A stretch of 64,000 nt of DNA from an uncultured Eubacteriales bacterium (GCA_900548005.1 URIZ01000002.1:1-64000), one strand, 5' to 3'; counted from the first letter of the stretch, positions 32,506 through 40,804 are shown. Translations and numbers: made by a program. The notes: generated from the letters alone by a model not told the origin.

Positions 32506-34407
32506 ATGAACAAATTCAAAAATTCTACAATTCGTTTTTCAAGGACGTATGCAATTGGTGTTTTGACCGTTGCACTCGTCCTTGTTTGCGTTTTTGCGAG
32601 TTTTTGCGGCATTTTCGGCGTTGCGGACGCTGTAAGCCCCGACGGCTATTTGCAGGACGTTGCCGACAAATCGCTCGATTGGTATATGGCAAAAGACTAT
32701 CTCGACCTTGCCACGCTCAAAAAAATCGTTGCGGGTTGGTTTTCGTCTTCGCAGTATGACTTTTCAAGTGTGAAACCCGTTGTGGTTGCCGTCATCGACT
32801 CGGGCATAAACTACAATCACGAGCAGTTTTGCGGCAAATACGATGAAAACGGCGTTGCCGTGAGCGGTGACGGAATCGGAGAATACGACGTTCTATATCG
32901 TGATGAGAGCGGCAATATTATCGGCAAAAACACCGTGCTTCCCACCGACAAAAACTACGTTTCGTCGGGATATAGCGTGCTCGACGACGCGCCAGATAGG
33001 CACGGCACGCACGTTGCGGGCATTCTTGCCACTTTTATACACGAACTCAATCTTGAAAAATATATAAAAATCATGCCGGTGAAAGCGGCGTATCCCACGG
33101 GGAGCACATCGACTTTTTCAAGCACGGCTTTCAATGACGGAGTGAAGTTTGCTCTCTCAAGCGGAGCAGATGTTGTTAATATGTCCCTTGCCTCCGACAG
33201 CGAGAATTTTTCTATTTCTTCTGCGAATTCAAAGAGAGCGGTGTTTGTTGCCGCGGCAGGTAACGGTGAAAAATCATTGTTTGGAACAACAACACCTGTA
33301 TCCTCCGACAAGAAAAAATACTATCCGGCGGCATGTGACGGCGTGATCGGCGTGATGAACTACACAAAAGACGCGTCCGGCAACAAAATTCTCTCGTCCA
33401 CGTCAAACTACGGCTCGAAGTATGATCTATGCGCACCCGGCACGGACTATATGAGCGCGGACGGCAAGACGAATGACGGATACAAAAAACTCGGCGGCAC
33501 GAGCATGGCTTGCCCGGTTGTGTCCTTTGGCGCGGCACTTGCGATACTTCAAGATAGGGCAAAAGCGGCGGCAAGCGGCGAAACCTTGATGACATACGAG
33601 CAAATCGCAAAGAAAGTGAAAACTTCTCTTGGCTCGAAGATACAGCAATACGGCAGCAGTTTCAGCGTGTTCGATCTTTGCGAGCTTGCAAACGACAGTG
33701 TGCGCGTGCAAATCAAGTGCGACAGCGACAATCTCACCCAAGATTTGTTCGACGTCAAGGACGTGACGCTCTCCTTAGTGGTTTCGCCCTTCAAGTTTGA
33801 CAATCTCGGCAAGGTGGAATGGTTTGAAAAAAATCAGGACGGCAGCGAAACTCGCATTGCGTTTTCAACGTTCAAGATAGACTATTCGCTTGAAAAAAGA
33901 GTGTTTTCCACGACTATTTACGCCAAATGGACGTATGAAACGGAAAAAGAATCGTACAAGGCGCAAAGCGAGCCTGTCACAATATCCGTAAATTATGTCG
34001 AGTATTCGCCCGAGCAAATCTCAAAGCTGAAAATCTCTGCTCTTGACGGCAACGGCAGTGAAGTGTCGCGCGTGGTGTGTCAGGCAGGGGAAGAGTACAC
34101 TTTCAAGATAAACGACTTCATGACCGACTACGTGTCGCCAACGCTTGACGTGCAATGGTACGTCAACGGCGTGCTGAAAGCTCGCGGCACGGAGTTTGTC
34201 TTTGTCCCGTCCAATCTCGGCACTTACACCGTGACGGCAAAGATCGACGGACACTACACAAGCGGCGTTGAGATCAATGTGGGCATCATCAGCGAGCAGA
34301 CGGCAGACGTTCTAAAAATCTTCACGATCGTTGCATCGGCGGCGATTGCGGCGGCATTTGCCGTGACAATGTGCGTGATCGTTGCAAGAAAGCGCAAGTC
34401 AAAGTGA
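32506..34407 (+). CDS. Membrane-anchored subtilisin-like serine protease (S8 family)
   Basis: A 633-residue exported protease. An N-terminal hydrophobic helix (about 17-38) serves as signal or anchor. The catalytic triad is visible: D98 in VAVIDSGINYNHEQF, H166 in DRHGTHVAGI, and S333 in GGTSMACPVV. The oxyanion Asn is in the FVAAAGN motif. After the protease domain (about 90-370) come two Ig-like beta regions (about 400-600), then a C-terminal membrane helix (about 603-625) and an ARKRKSK tail, a type I anchor without an LPXTG site. The short region between signal and domain leaves no classical I9 propeptide. A TTG 18 bp upstream is an alternative start. Confidence 0.9.
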   Translation: MNKFKNSTIRFSRTYAIGVLTVALVLVCVFASFCGIFGVADAVSPDGYLQDVADKSLDWYMAKDYLDLATLKKIVAGWFSSSQYDFSSVKPVVVAVIDSGINYNHEQFCGKYDENGVAVSGDGIGEYDVLYRDESGNIIGKNTVLPTDKNYVSSGYSVLDDAPDRHGTHVAGILATFIHELNLEKYIKIMPVKAAYPTGSTSTFSSTAFNDGVKFALSSGADVVNMSLASDSENFSISSANSKRAVFVAAAGNGEKSLFGTTTPVSSDKKKYYPAACDGVIGVMNYTKDASGNKILSSTSNYGSKYDLCAPGTDYMSADGKTNDGYKKLGGTSMACPVVSFGAALAILQDRAKAAASGETLMTYEQIAKKVKTSLGSKIQQYGSSFSVFDLCELANDSVRVQIKCDSDNLTQDLFDVKDVTLSLVVSPFKFDNLGKVEWFEKNQDGSETRIAFSTFKIDYSLEKRVFSTTIYAKWTYETEKESYKAQSEPVTISVNYVEYSPEQISKLKISALDGNGSEVSRVVCQAGEEYTFKINDFMTDYVSPTLDVQWYVNGVLKARGTEFVFVPSNLGTYTVTAKIDGHYTSGVEINVGIISEQTADVLKIFTIVASAAIAAAFAVTMCVIVARKRKSK

Positions 34408-34444
34408 AAGAGCGGTGCGCGCTCATATTTTGACGTAAACAATT

Positions 34445-34530
34445 TTTTGCGAATTTCAATAACTATATATTTTGCGAATTTTGAATTGTAGATTTTGCAA
34501 ATTTCAGAAAAGTTAGATTTCACAAATTGC
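34445..34530 (+). repeat. Degenerate AT-rich repeats of about 24 bp
   Basis: TTTTGCGAATTT or a close variant recurs at 34445, 34470, 34493 and (weaker) about 34517. No gene lies here. Confidence 0.45.
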
Positions 34531-34591
34531 GGCTATAGGCAAGCATAAAAAACATCGAATTTTCCGACAAAATCACAAAACGTGTTCAACG

Positions 34592-34620
34592 AAAAAAAGA
34601 CTGCTTGAAGAGCAGTCTTT
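34592..34620 (-). terminator. Rho-independent terminator of rpsT
   Basis: A perfect 10-bp stem (AAAGACTGCT at 34596-34605 with 34611-34620), followed on the minus strand by a T run. Confidence 0.85.
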
Positions 34621-34649
34621 CAAAAGACAAGTTTTCTTGTTGTTATACT

Positions 34650-34916
34650 TTATGCTTTGATAGCGTCAAGAGCGCGGCAAAGAGTGGATTTCTTTCTTGC
34701 AACCGTGTTCTTTTTGTAGATGCCGTCTTTGAATGCGCAGTCGATAACAGAAATTGTCTCGGGGAGAAGTTTCTCTGCAAGAGCAACGTCTTTTGCTTCG
34801 ATAGCCGCATTGTATTTTTTGATAGCGGTTCTAACACGCGCTTTCTTTGCGGTGTTGATTTCGTTTCTCTTTTCAGAAGTGATAACTCTCTTTTTTGCTG
34901 ACTTAATATTTGGCAT
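34650..34916 (-). CDS. rpsT: 30S ribosomal protein S20
   Basis: An 88-residue, very basic protein with the S20 signature: MPNIKSAKKRV start, KRNEINTAKKARVRTAIKKY (16-35) and GIYKKNTVARKKSTL (about 65-79). It is a primary 16S rRNA-binding protein of the small subunit. An AAGGAG site lies before the ATG and a terminator follows. The divergent neighbour gpr repeats the rpsT-gpr gene order found in Bacillus and Clostridium. Confidence 0.97.
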   Translation of the reverse strand: MPNIKSAKKRVITSEKRNEINTAKKARVRTAIKKYNAAIEAKDVALAEKLLPETISVIDCAFKDGIYKKNTVARKKSTLCRALDAIKA

Positions 34917-35027
34917 ATTTTACTCCTTGTACTTTTGTACCGATAAATATCTTTGATATATTAGCATAAACGCAAAAATCTTGCAACCGTTTTGCATTGT
35001 TTTTTCACACAATCTCACAATAATATT

Positions 35028-35894
35028 ATGATTTACGGACATATAGTCACGGATTTGGCGGTGGAAGGAGCAATGGAGAACGGTTTTGGCTCGCTCGTGG
35101 ACAAAAAGTCGCTCTCGCACGGGCTTGAAAAACGCTCGCTGTGGATCAAAACAGCAGAGCAGGCGCACAAAATCGGTCGGGACATGGGCAAATACGTCAC
35201 GTTTGACGCAAAAGAGAACGTGTATTCCGACAGCGCGGCGCAAAATTACCTTGCAACGCAAATCGCCACGTCTTTGAAAAACCTCATCGGCGCGACAAAA
35301 CGATCTTCTGCCGTGCTTGTGGCAGGGCTTGGCAACAGACTTATCGTATCCGACTCGCTCGGCTCTCGCACGGTTGAAAAATTGCGTGTGACAAGGGATT
35401 TGAATTCGTCCGCTCTTCAAAGCGTATGCGCGCTTGCAACGGGAGTGTCGGCCATGACGGGCATGCAGTCAGCCGAGATTATCGGGGGAGTCGCAAACAA
35501 AATCAAACCTTGCGCGGTCATCGTCATCGACAGCCTTGCAACATCAAGCGTAAAGAGATTGGGGCGTTCTTTTCAAATCTCCACCACGGGCATTTCTCCC
35601 GGCAGCGGCGTGGGGCTTGACAAAGAGCGTATCGACAAATCGACGCTCGGTGTGCCAACGCTTTCCATCGGTGTGCCTATGATGCTTGCGCTTAAAACGG
35701 CGATATACAATTTTGTCAAAGATTTTGCAACCGGCGACGGAAAAACCATAGACGAATTTGCCCTTCGAGAGAGTATGAAACAAGAAAATTTGTCAAGCCT
35801 TGTCGTAGCTCCCAAAGACATAGATTTTCTCGTCGAAAAAGCGTCAAGTATTATCTCGCAATCTATCGAAATCGCGCTAAATATAAACGTATAA
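35028..35894 (+). CDS. gpr: GPR endopeptidase (spore germination protease)
   Basis: Degrades small acid-soluble spore proteins during germination. The 288-residue protein shows the processing-site motif TDLAVEGAMEN (8-18), GLGNRLIVSDSLGSRTVEKL (about 98-117), IVIDSLATSS (about 165-174), ISTTGISPGSGVG (about 185-197) and LGVPTLSIGVPMM (about 206-218). It is shorter than Bacillus GPR (about 370). Its presence is direct evidence that the lineage encodes endospore functions. The start at 35028 lacks a strong ribosome site, but leaves only seven residues before the TDLAVE motif. It has no Spo-type promoter I can identify with confidence. Confidence 0.92.
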   Translation: MIYGHIVTDLAVEGAMENGFGSLVDKKSLSHGLEKRSLWIKTAEQAHKIGRDMGKYVTFDAKENVYSDSAAQNYLATQIATSLKNLIGATKRSSAVLVAGLGNRLIVSDSLGSRTVEKLRVTRDLNSSALQSVCALATGVSAMTGMQSAEIIGGVANKIKPCAVIVIDSLATSSVKRLGRSFQISTTGISPGSGVGLDKERIDKSTLGVPTLSIGVPMMLALKTAIYNFVKDFATGDGKTIDEFALRESMKQENLSSLVVAPKDIDFLVEKASSIISQSIEIALNINV

Positions 35895-36170
35895 AAATCG
35901 AAAACCACGATCAAAAAGGCTTGTAATTAAAGCTAAAACCATCAGGATAAACCATATAAAAAAACGGAAAATTTCGCATGATAAAAAGTGTATAAAACAA
36001 ATCGACACGGCGATTTGATTTTTTCATTGAAACTATTGTATTTTCAACATTCTAACGACATAAAATGCCGTTTTTCATTGAATTTGAAAAGTGTGTAAAT
36101 CTTGCTTTTTTTTGTCTGTAATTTGGTTGTGTTCTATCAGTCTATTTTCTGTTTTCGTTTTACTATTCAA

Positions 36171-36908
36171 TCAAATCTCCCTGCCGCTCAAAAGGGTTGT
36201 GAGAATACGTCTGTATTTTTGCGTTTCGTCCTGTCCGCTGAACACAAATTTTACGTTGTTTAGGTCAAAATTTTGCGCTTTTTTATTAGCAAAATTTGCA
36301 TATCCGTGACGTGCAAGCTCGGCTTTTAGATTGTGCAACACAAGGTCGTTTCCGTCAAAAAACGTGACGTTGCCAAGCACGCGCTTTATCGTTTTTTTGC
36401 AATACGGATAGTGCGAGCAACCGAGAATAACGTTGTCAACGCCATAGAATTTGCCTATACGTTTTTTAAGGTAGGGCAACAGCTCGCTCATATCCAGCGT
36501 ATCTTTGTTTATTTCGGCTTGTATTTCAATCATGGTTGCAAGCTCTGACGTGTCTGCGATTTTGCCGCAATCGGGTCGGAGATTTTCAAGCGTTCTTGTG
36601 GTTGCCATAAGCAACGTTTTGTCGGGAATCGACTTGCAAAGACAGTCGGGAGGCAAGAGTTTCACCACATCGTCGCTTTTGTATGCGGTGGACGCCGTGT
36701 TGCACGCAAGCACTTGGACGTCGCTGTTGTTTTTGAGTTTCAAAACGGCGTGATTTACGATGTTTTCAATCTCTTTTTCGCTCTTGTTGCCGTATGGGTG
36801 GTGAAGGTTGTCCGCATAGTAAAAGAATTCGCAATCGGGGTATAACCGTGCGATTTTTTCAAGTGTAGTGAGCCCGCCGATGCCGCTGTCAAGAATTCCG
36901 ATAATCAT
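36171..36908 (-). CDS. murI: Glutamate racemase
   Basis: Makes D-glutamate for peptidoglycan, without cofactor. The 245-residue protein carries both catalytic cysteine motifs, ACNTAST (about 68-74) and LGCSHYPY (about 162-169), and the start GILDSGIGGL (4-13). The usual PYGxK segment appears as HPYGNKS (37-43). It is slightly short (family about 250-270). With alr and ddh in the same window it completes D-amino-acid supply for a DAP-type wall. The ATG at 36908 has only a weak AAAGAG upstream. Confidence 0.93.
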   Translation of the reverse strand: MIIGILDSGIGGLTTLEKIARLYPDCEFFYYADNLHHPYGNKSEKEIENIVNHAVLKLKNNSDVQVLACNTASTAYKSDDVVKLLPPDCLCKSIPDKTLLMATTRTLENLRPDCGKIADTSELATMIEIQAEINKDTLDMSELLPYLKKRIGKFYGVDNVILGCSHYPYCKKTIKRVLGNVTFFDGNDLVLHNLKAELARHGYANFANKKAQNFDLNNVKFVFSGQDETQKYRRILTTLLSGREI

Positions 36909-37140
36909 ACTCTTTTGTATGCAGAATGTCGATATTTTGTTATAAAGGCGATTTTTGCAAGTTTTGGTTTTTTCTTACAAATCTTGCAATCGAACGTTCG
37001 TTTGATAATTTTGTTGTGTAAAAACCGATATTCTAATCAGGTGTTTTGAGATAAGCGACAAAAGGTGCGAGAATTGTGCGAATTTTTTTTCCGCTATCTA
37101 ACAAGTTGTATCGCGCCATACGCTTTCAAATGGCTTTTGC

Positions 37141-37155
37141 GAGCAAAATTTGCTC
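37141..37155. promoter_or_regulatory. 15-bp palindrome abutting the -35 box
   Basis: GAGCAAAATTTGCTC (7-bp arms around one base) ends directly before the -35 hexamer at 37156. A regulator-binding site is plausible. Confidence 0.4.
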
Positions 37156-37184
37156 TTGAAAATGTGGTTTTTTTATTATATAAT
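37156..37184 (+). promoter_or_regulatory. Sigma-A promoter of the EF-G-like gene
   Basis: TTGAAA (37156-37161), 17-bp spacer, TATAAT (37179-37184), 29 bp before the ATG. Confidence 0.75.
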
Positions 37185-37213
37185 GTAGCTATCCACTTGA
37201 AAAGAGGTAAATT

Positions 37214-39277
37214 ATGAAGATTTTTGATACAGACTCAATCCGCAACGTTTCGCTCATCGGCCACTCAGGCGAGGGCAAAACATCCCTCGCTGAAGCAATG
37301 ATGTTTGAAGCAAAGACCATCGATCGTCTCGGCAAAGTCGATGACGGCTCTTCCACGATGGACTATGACGATGAAGAAATAAAACGTAAAATATCAATTT
37401 CTTTGTCGCTCGGCTATGCAATTTATCGCAACACCAAGATAAACATCCTTGACGCTCCCGGATTTTTTGACTTCGAAGGCGAGATGATCGCTGCTTTGCA
37501 CGCGGCAGACAGCGCAGTTGTCGTCACAAGCGCGACAGGCTCTGTCACGGTCGGCACTGAAAAAGCTCTCGAACTTTGCCAAGAGAAGAGAGTCTCGGCT
37601 CTTATTTTCGTCAACGCCGTTGACAAAGACAACAGTGACTTTATGGGCACTGCAAGAGCTATCATGGCAAAATACAAGAGCGTTGTCCCCATCGAGCTTC
37701 CCATCATGGAAGGCGGCAAAATGGTCGGCGTGGTTGACGTGCTCACCGGCAAGGCGTTTGACCTTTCCGATAAAGAAATCCCCACGCCCGCATCTATGAA
37801 GGCTGATGTTGACGAGTTCAACGGCAAACTTATGGAAATGATCGCCGAGACCGACGAAGAGCTTATGATGAAGTTCTTTGAAGGCGAAGCGTTCACCGAA
37901 GAAGAGATCCAAAAAGGATTGCACGTTGCAATCGCAGACGACATTTTCGTGCCGCTTGTTGCAGGCAATGCGCAGACCTCCAAGGGCGTGAAACGTCTTA
38001 TGGACAAACTTGTCGATCTCATGCCGCATCCGCAAAGAGCGCATAAGATCAAAGCCATCAAGAACGGTGAAGAAATCGAAGTCGGCGTTGATCCGTTCGC
38101 TCCGTTCTGCGCGCAAGTCATCAAATCGGTTGTCGACCCGTACGTCGGAAAACTTCTTATCTTCAAAGTTCTCGGCGGCAAACTTTCAAGCGGCGACACT
38201 GTCTACAACGTCAGCGTTGACAAAACTGAAAAAATCGGCACGCTCTACGTGCTTAAAGGCAAAAAACAAGAACCTGTCGATTGCTTGAACGCAGGCGACA
38301 TCGGCGCAGTTGCAAAACTTGTGTACACCAACACCAACGACACTCTCGCAACCCCCGACAACAAGATCCAATTTGAGAAAATCGAGTTCCCGAGCCCCGT
38401 CATTTCCTATGCGGTCAAGGCTCTCAAAGACGAAGAAAAAGCCATCCAAGGTCTTATCAAGATGCAAGAAGAAGACGCGACCTTCAAGGTGGAAAAGAAC
38501 GTTGAAACCGGTGACGTGCTTATCAGCGGTTTGGGCGAGGCGCAACTTGACATCATGTGCAAGCGCGTCAAAGCAAAACTTGGCATCGACATCACGTGGC
38601 AAGAGCCCAGAGTCGCATATCGCGAAACCATCCGCAAGACTGCGTCCGCAGAAGGCAAACACAAGAAACAATCGGGCGGCGCAGGTCAATACGGTGACGT
38701 CTTCATCAAGTTTGAGCCGGGCGCGGCTGACGGCGAATTTGAGTTTGTCGACGCAGTTGTCGGCGGCGCAGTTCCTCGTCAATTTATCCCCGCAGTCGAA
38801 AAGGGCTTGCGCGAGGCAATCAAACACGGCGTTCTTGCAGGATATCCGATGGTCAACCTCAAAGCTACGCTTTATGACGGCAAATATCACCCCGTAGACT
38901 CCAAGGAAATCGCATTCGTCACCGCGGCGAAACTCTCCTATGCAGACGGCATTGCGGCGGCAGGTCCGTGCTTCCTTGAACCTATCGTTGAGGCAAGAGT
39001 GGTTGTGCCCGATGAGTATCTCGGAGACATTCTCGGCGACATGAACAAGCGTCGCGGTCGTATTCTCGGCACGGATATGGCAAACGGCAAACAAATCATC
39101 ACCGCAGAAGTTCCGCAAGCCGAAATGTTCCGCTATGCAACCGATCTTCGCTCCATGACGCAGGGTCGTGGCAAGTTTGACATGCACGTCGTCCGCTATG
39201 AAGAAGTGCCTGCAATGAACAACGACAAGATTATTGCGGATGCGAAGAAGCGTGAAGAAGAGGCCGCCAAAAAATAA
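37214..39277 (+). CDS. Elongation factor G-like translational GTPase
   Basis: A 687-residue protein with the five-domain build of EF-G: G domain (about 1-270, P-loop GHSGEGKTSL at 16-25), domain II (about 290-375), domain III (LISGLGEAQLDI, about 436-447), domain IV (QSGGAGQYGDVFIKFEPG, about 484-501) and domain V (about 595-670). It belongs to the EF-G-like (EF-G2) group, not to the main fusA, which normally sits with rpsG and tuf. The switch II motif is DAPGFFDF (80-87), where EF-G has DTPGHVDF, so the catalytic histidine is phenylalanine (F84). Its GTPase behaviour may therefore differ. AGAGG precedes the ATG. Confidence 0.88.
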   Translation: MKIFDTDSIRNVSLIGHSGEGKTSLAEAMMFEAKTIDRLGKVDDGSSTMDYDDEEIKRKISISLSLGYAIYRNTKINILDAPGFFDFEGEMIAALHAADSAVVVTSATGSVTVGTEKALELCQEKRVSALIFVNAVDKDNSDFMGTARAIMAKYKSVVPIELPIMEGGKMVGVVDVLTGKAFDLSDKEIPTPASMKADVDEFNGKLMEMIAETDEELMMKFFEGEAFTEEEIQKGLHVAIADDIFVPLVAGNAQTSKGVKRLMDKLVDLMPHPQRAHKIKAIKNGEEIEVGVDPFAPFCAQVIKSVVDPYVGKLLIFKVLGGKLSSGDTVYNVSVDKTEKIGTLYVLKGKKQEPVDCLNAGDIGAVAKLVYTNTNDTLATPDNKIQFEKIEFPSPVISYAVKALKDEEKAIQGLIKMQEEDATFKVEKNVETGDVLISGLGEAQLDIMCKRVKAKLGIDITWQEPRVAYRETIRKTASAEGKHKKQSGGAGQYGDVFIKFEPGAADGEFEFVDAVVGGAVPRQFIPAVEKGLREAIKHGVLAGYPMVNLKATLYDGKYHPVDSKEIAFVTAAKLSYADGIAAAGPCFLEPIVEARVVVPDEYLGDILGDMNKRRGRILGTDMANGKQIITAEVPQAEMFRYATDLRSMTQGRGKFDMHVVRYEEVPAMNNDKIIADAKKREEEAAKK

Positions 39278-39286
39278 TCGTTCTAT

Positions 39287-39720
39287 TTAGCGAATAACTA
39301 CGGCAGAGCCACGCTCCCGTCAACTCATGTACGCTCAGTACATTAGGGTTGCCGTTAGCGTGGCTCTTTCTTGTTCTTCATCTAAATATAACGATTATTT
39401 CACTTAATATTTATTGACTGCCGCAAAAAAACAACTCATGTACCAAATGTACACTAGGGTTGTTGCCCAAGGGGCTTTTCCTTGCTCTACATCTAAATAT
39501 CAGCCTTATTTACTAGTTTTTTTATTAGCGAATAACTTCGGCAGAGCCACGCTCCCGTCAACTCATGTGCCAAATGTATATTAGGGTTGCCGATAGCGTG
39601 GCTCTTTCTTGTTCTTCATCTAAATATAACGATTATTTCACTTAATATTTATTGACTGCCGCAAAAAAAACAACTCATGTATCAAACTTACACTAGGGTT
39701 GTTGCCCAAGGGGCTTTTCC
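39287..39720 (+). repeat. Tandem repeat, 238-bp period, about 1.8 copies, with nested hairpins
   Basis: Copy one begins near 39287 and copy two near 39525. Equivalent points (AGAGCCACGCT) lie at 39305 and 39543. Each copy contains a large hairpin with arms AGAGCCACGCT/AGCGTGGCTCT (39305-39315 with 39357-39367 in copy one), holding an inner CAACTCATGTAC...TTAGGGTTG hairpin. A second CAACTCATGTAY...CTAGGGTTGTTGCCC hairpin lies near 39431-39477 and again near 39669-39716. So the same inner motif occurs four times. No coding frame is conserved. Confidence 0.8.
39305..39370 (+). terminator. Terminator-like hairpin after the EF-G-like gene
   Basis: The 11-bp stem 39305-39315 with 39357-39367 is followed by TTTCTTGTTC, starting 28 bp after the stop codon. 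The second repeat copy contains the same structure at 39543-39605. Confidence 0.55.
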
Positions 39721-39738
39721 GAACAAAAGCCGTCATTG

Positions 39739-39880
39739 CGGCAACGGCATCGCTTGCGTGCAAGCAACGCCGAGAGCCGCATTAGGCTTGTTGTTCTGCT
39801 AACCGCGCCGAAAATCTTTGCTATCAGTCTGGTCACGGACAAAAACTCCTGCCGCAATTTCGCAAGATTGTCGGCTTGGT
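39739..39880 (+). repeat. Diverged copy of the structured repeat found twice after smc
   Basis: From AACGGCATCGCTTGC to ...GTCGGCTTGGTG this stretch matches, with substitutions and small gaps, the two copies at 59811-60141. Shared landmarks are GCCGAGAGCC, TGCTAACCGCGC, CAAAAACTCCTG and the final GCTTGGT. Confidence 0.65.
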
Positions 39881-39910
39881 GTTTTAAGCGGTAAAATTCA
39901 AATATTCCGT

Positions 39911-40135
39911 GTCATCCTGAGCTTGTCGAAGGATCTCGTGGAAACGAAACGTCACTATATACACGTCATTTTACATCATTCCGCTACCGCGAGATTGCCA
40001 CGCTTACGCTACTCGCAACTGCTATGCTTGCGCATAGAAACCTGCGGTTTTGCCTTTTTCAAAGGCGTTGCTACGTGAATACATACGCTACGCAACCCTT
40101 GCAAGCAAGTTGCTCCGCTTTGCATTGACAACATG
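39911..40135 (+). repeat. Dispersed repeat with a 90-bp core, orientation A
   Basis: Begins with GTCATCCTGAGC, followed by a 90-bp core (39921-40010), then a stretch of about 120 bp (from ACTCGCAACTGC to TTGCATTGACA). The same core lies reversed at 60193-60282, while the 120-bp part keeps its direction. The core ends in imperfect inverted repeats (GGATCTCGTGG...CCGCGAGATT), as in widespread GTCATTGCGAGC/GTCATCCTGAGC-type intergenic repeats. Confidence 0.75.
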
Positions 40136-40193
40136 ACAGTTGGGTGGGATACCCACACCCGAATACAGCTCTAAAAATCACGCAAAATTGTTG

Positions 40194-40222
40194 TTGCAAA
40201 AATCGGCGGTTGATGATATAAT
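40194..40222 (+). promoter_or_regulatory. Sigma-A promoter of the SRP RNA gene
   Basis: TTGCAA (40194-40199), 17-bp spacer, TATAAT (40217-40222). Transcription would begin near 40229, at the predicted 5' end of the RNA. Confidence 0.8.
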
Positions 40223-40228
40223 CATACT

Positions 40229-40501
40229 GCTGTGCTAGACGGGGAGCTTGCGGTGCCCTGTAAACTGCAATCCGCAATAGCAGTGTCGAACACCATCCTA
40301 GGTCTTCATCATGGTTGGCTGCACGGCGCAAGGAGTGTCGATATCAAGGTCCTGTGCAATGTCATACTGTGAACCGTGTCAGAGCTTGACCGCAGCAGCA
40401 CTAAGCAGGCGTTGGCGTGTGCCACAGGGAAACTTTGAAGGAGCCACCTACGTCGTTTCCGCTTCGGTGATGATTATCGAAGATGGCGCACAGTTTTTTT
40501 G
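40229..40501 (+). ncRNA. Signal recognition particle RNA (large, Alu-domain type)
   Basis: About 270 nt, as in Bacillus scRNA. The 5' Alu part has GTGCTAGACGGGGAG, CGGTGCCCTGTA and CTGCAATCCGC, and is closed by CTGCT (about 40229) with AGCAG. The S-domain helix 8 is recognised from GTGAACCGTGTCAGAGCTTG and the following GCAGCAGCACTAAGCAG (about 40370-40410), the site bound by Ffh. The 3' end pairs with the region after the Alu domain and runs into a T stretch at 40494-40500. Partner proteins FtsY and Ffh are encoded 20 kb away. End points are estimated to within a few bases. Confidence 0.9.
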
Positions 40502-40531
40502 TATGAAGTCGCAAATCGACGTTTGCGTATG

Positions 40532-40559
40532 AAAAAAGTCCGCAAAAGCGGACTTTTTT
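40532..40559 (+). terminator. Rho-independent terminator after the SRP RNA
   Basis: A 12-bp stem (A6-GTCCGC at 40532-40543 with GCGGAC-T6 at 40548-40559) with loop AAAA. The T run at 40494 may also serve as the end. Confidence 0.85.
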
Positions 40560-40804
40560 GATGTTTTTTGAGTTGCGTTATTGTTTTTTAAGTTCGTTAT
40601 GTTTTTCAAACTTTGTTTTTAAGCTCATATTGCTTTTCAAACTTTGTTTTTAAGCTCGTATTGCCTTTCAAACTCTGTTTTCAAACCGCTTTGTTTTTCC
40701 TACAAGCGTTTTTCCGAACGGTTTTTGATTCTATAATCGGTTTTAGGCTCGTTTTATGTGTTGTAAGCAATCGGCTTTATAGCTAGCTTTCAAATGGCAA
40801 ATTG
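40560..40804. other. Intergenic region after the SRP RNA terminator
   Basis: About 245 bp, T-rich, between the SRP RNA terminator and the stop of the ABC permease gene. It holds the 31-bp repeats. No gene is seen. Confidence 0.5.
40602..40693 (+). repeat. 31-bp tandem repeat, three copies
   Basis: Units of the form YTTTCAAACTTTGTTTTTAAGC begin at 40602, 40633 and 40664 (31-bp period). The third is diverged, and a half unit precedes at about 40582. The repeat is T-rich and non-coding. Confidence 0.7.

Larger units (their letters stand above)
36909..37213. other. Divergent intergenic region between murI and the EF-G-like gene
   Basis: 305 bp with no gene. It holds the palindrome at 37141-37155 and the promoter at 37156-37184. 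Confidence 0.6.

Noticed and set aside
39818..40331. Short open frames in the repeat block
   Set aside because: They lie within dispersed repeats, are not conserved between copies and lack ribosome sites.
40311..40532. A 73-codon open frame in the SRP RNA region
   Set aside because: The sequence matches the SRP RNA S domain and 3' arm. The frame is incidental.
39287..40693. CRISPR array
   Set aside because: The repeats here are long (238 bp) or directly adjoining (31 bp) without unique spacers, and no cas genes are in the window.
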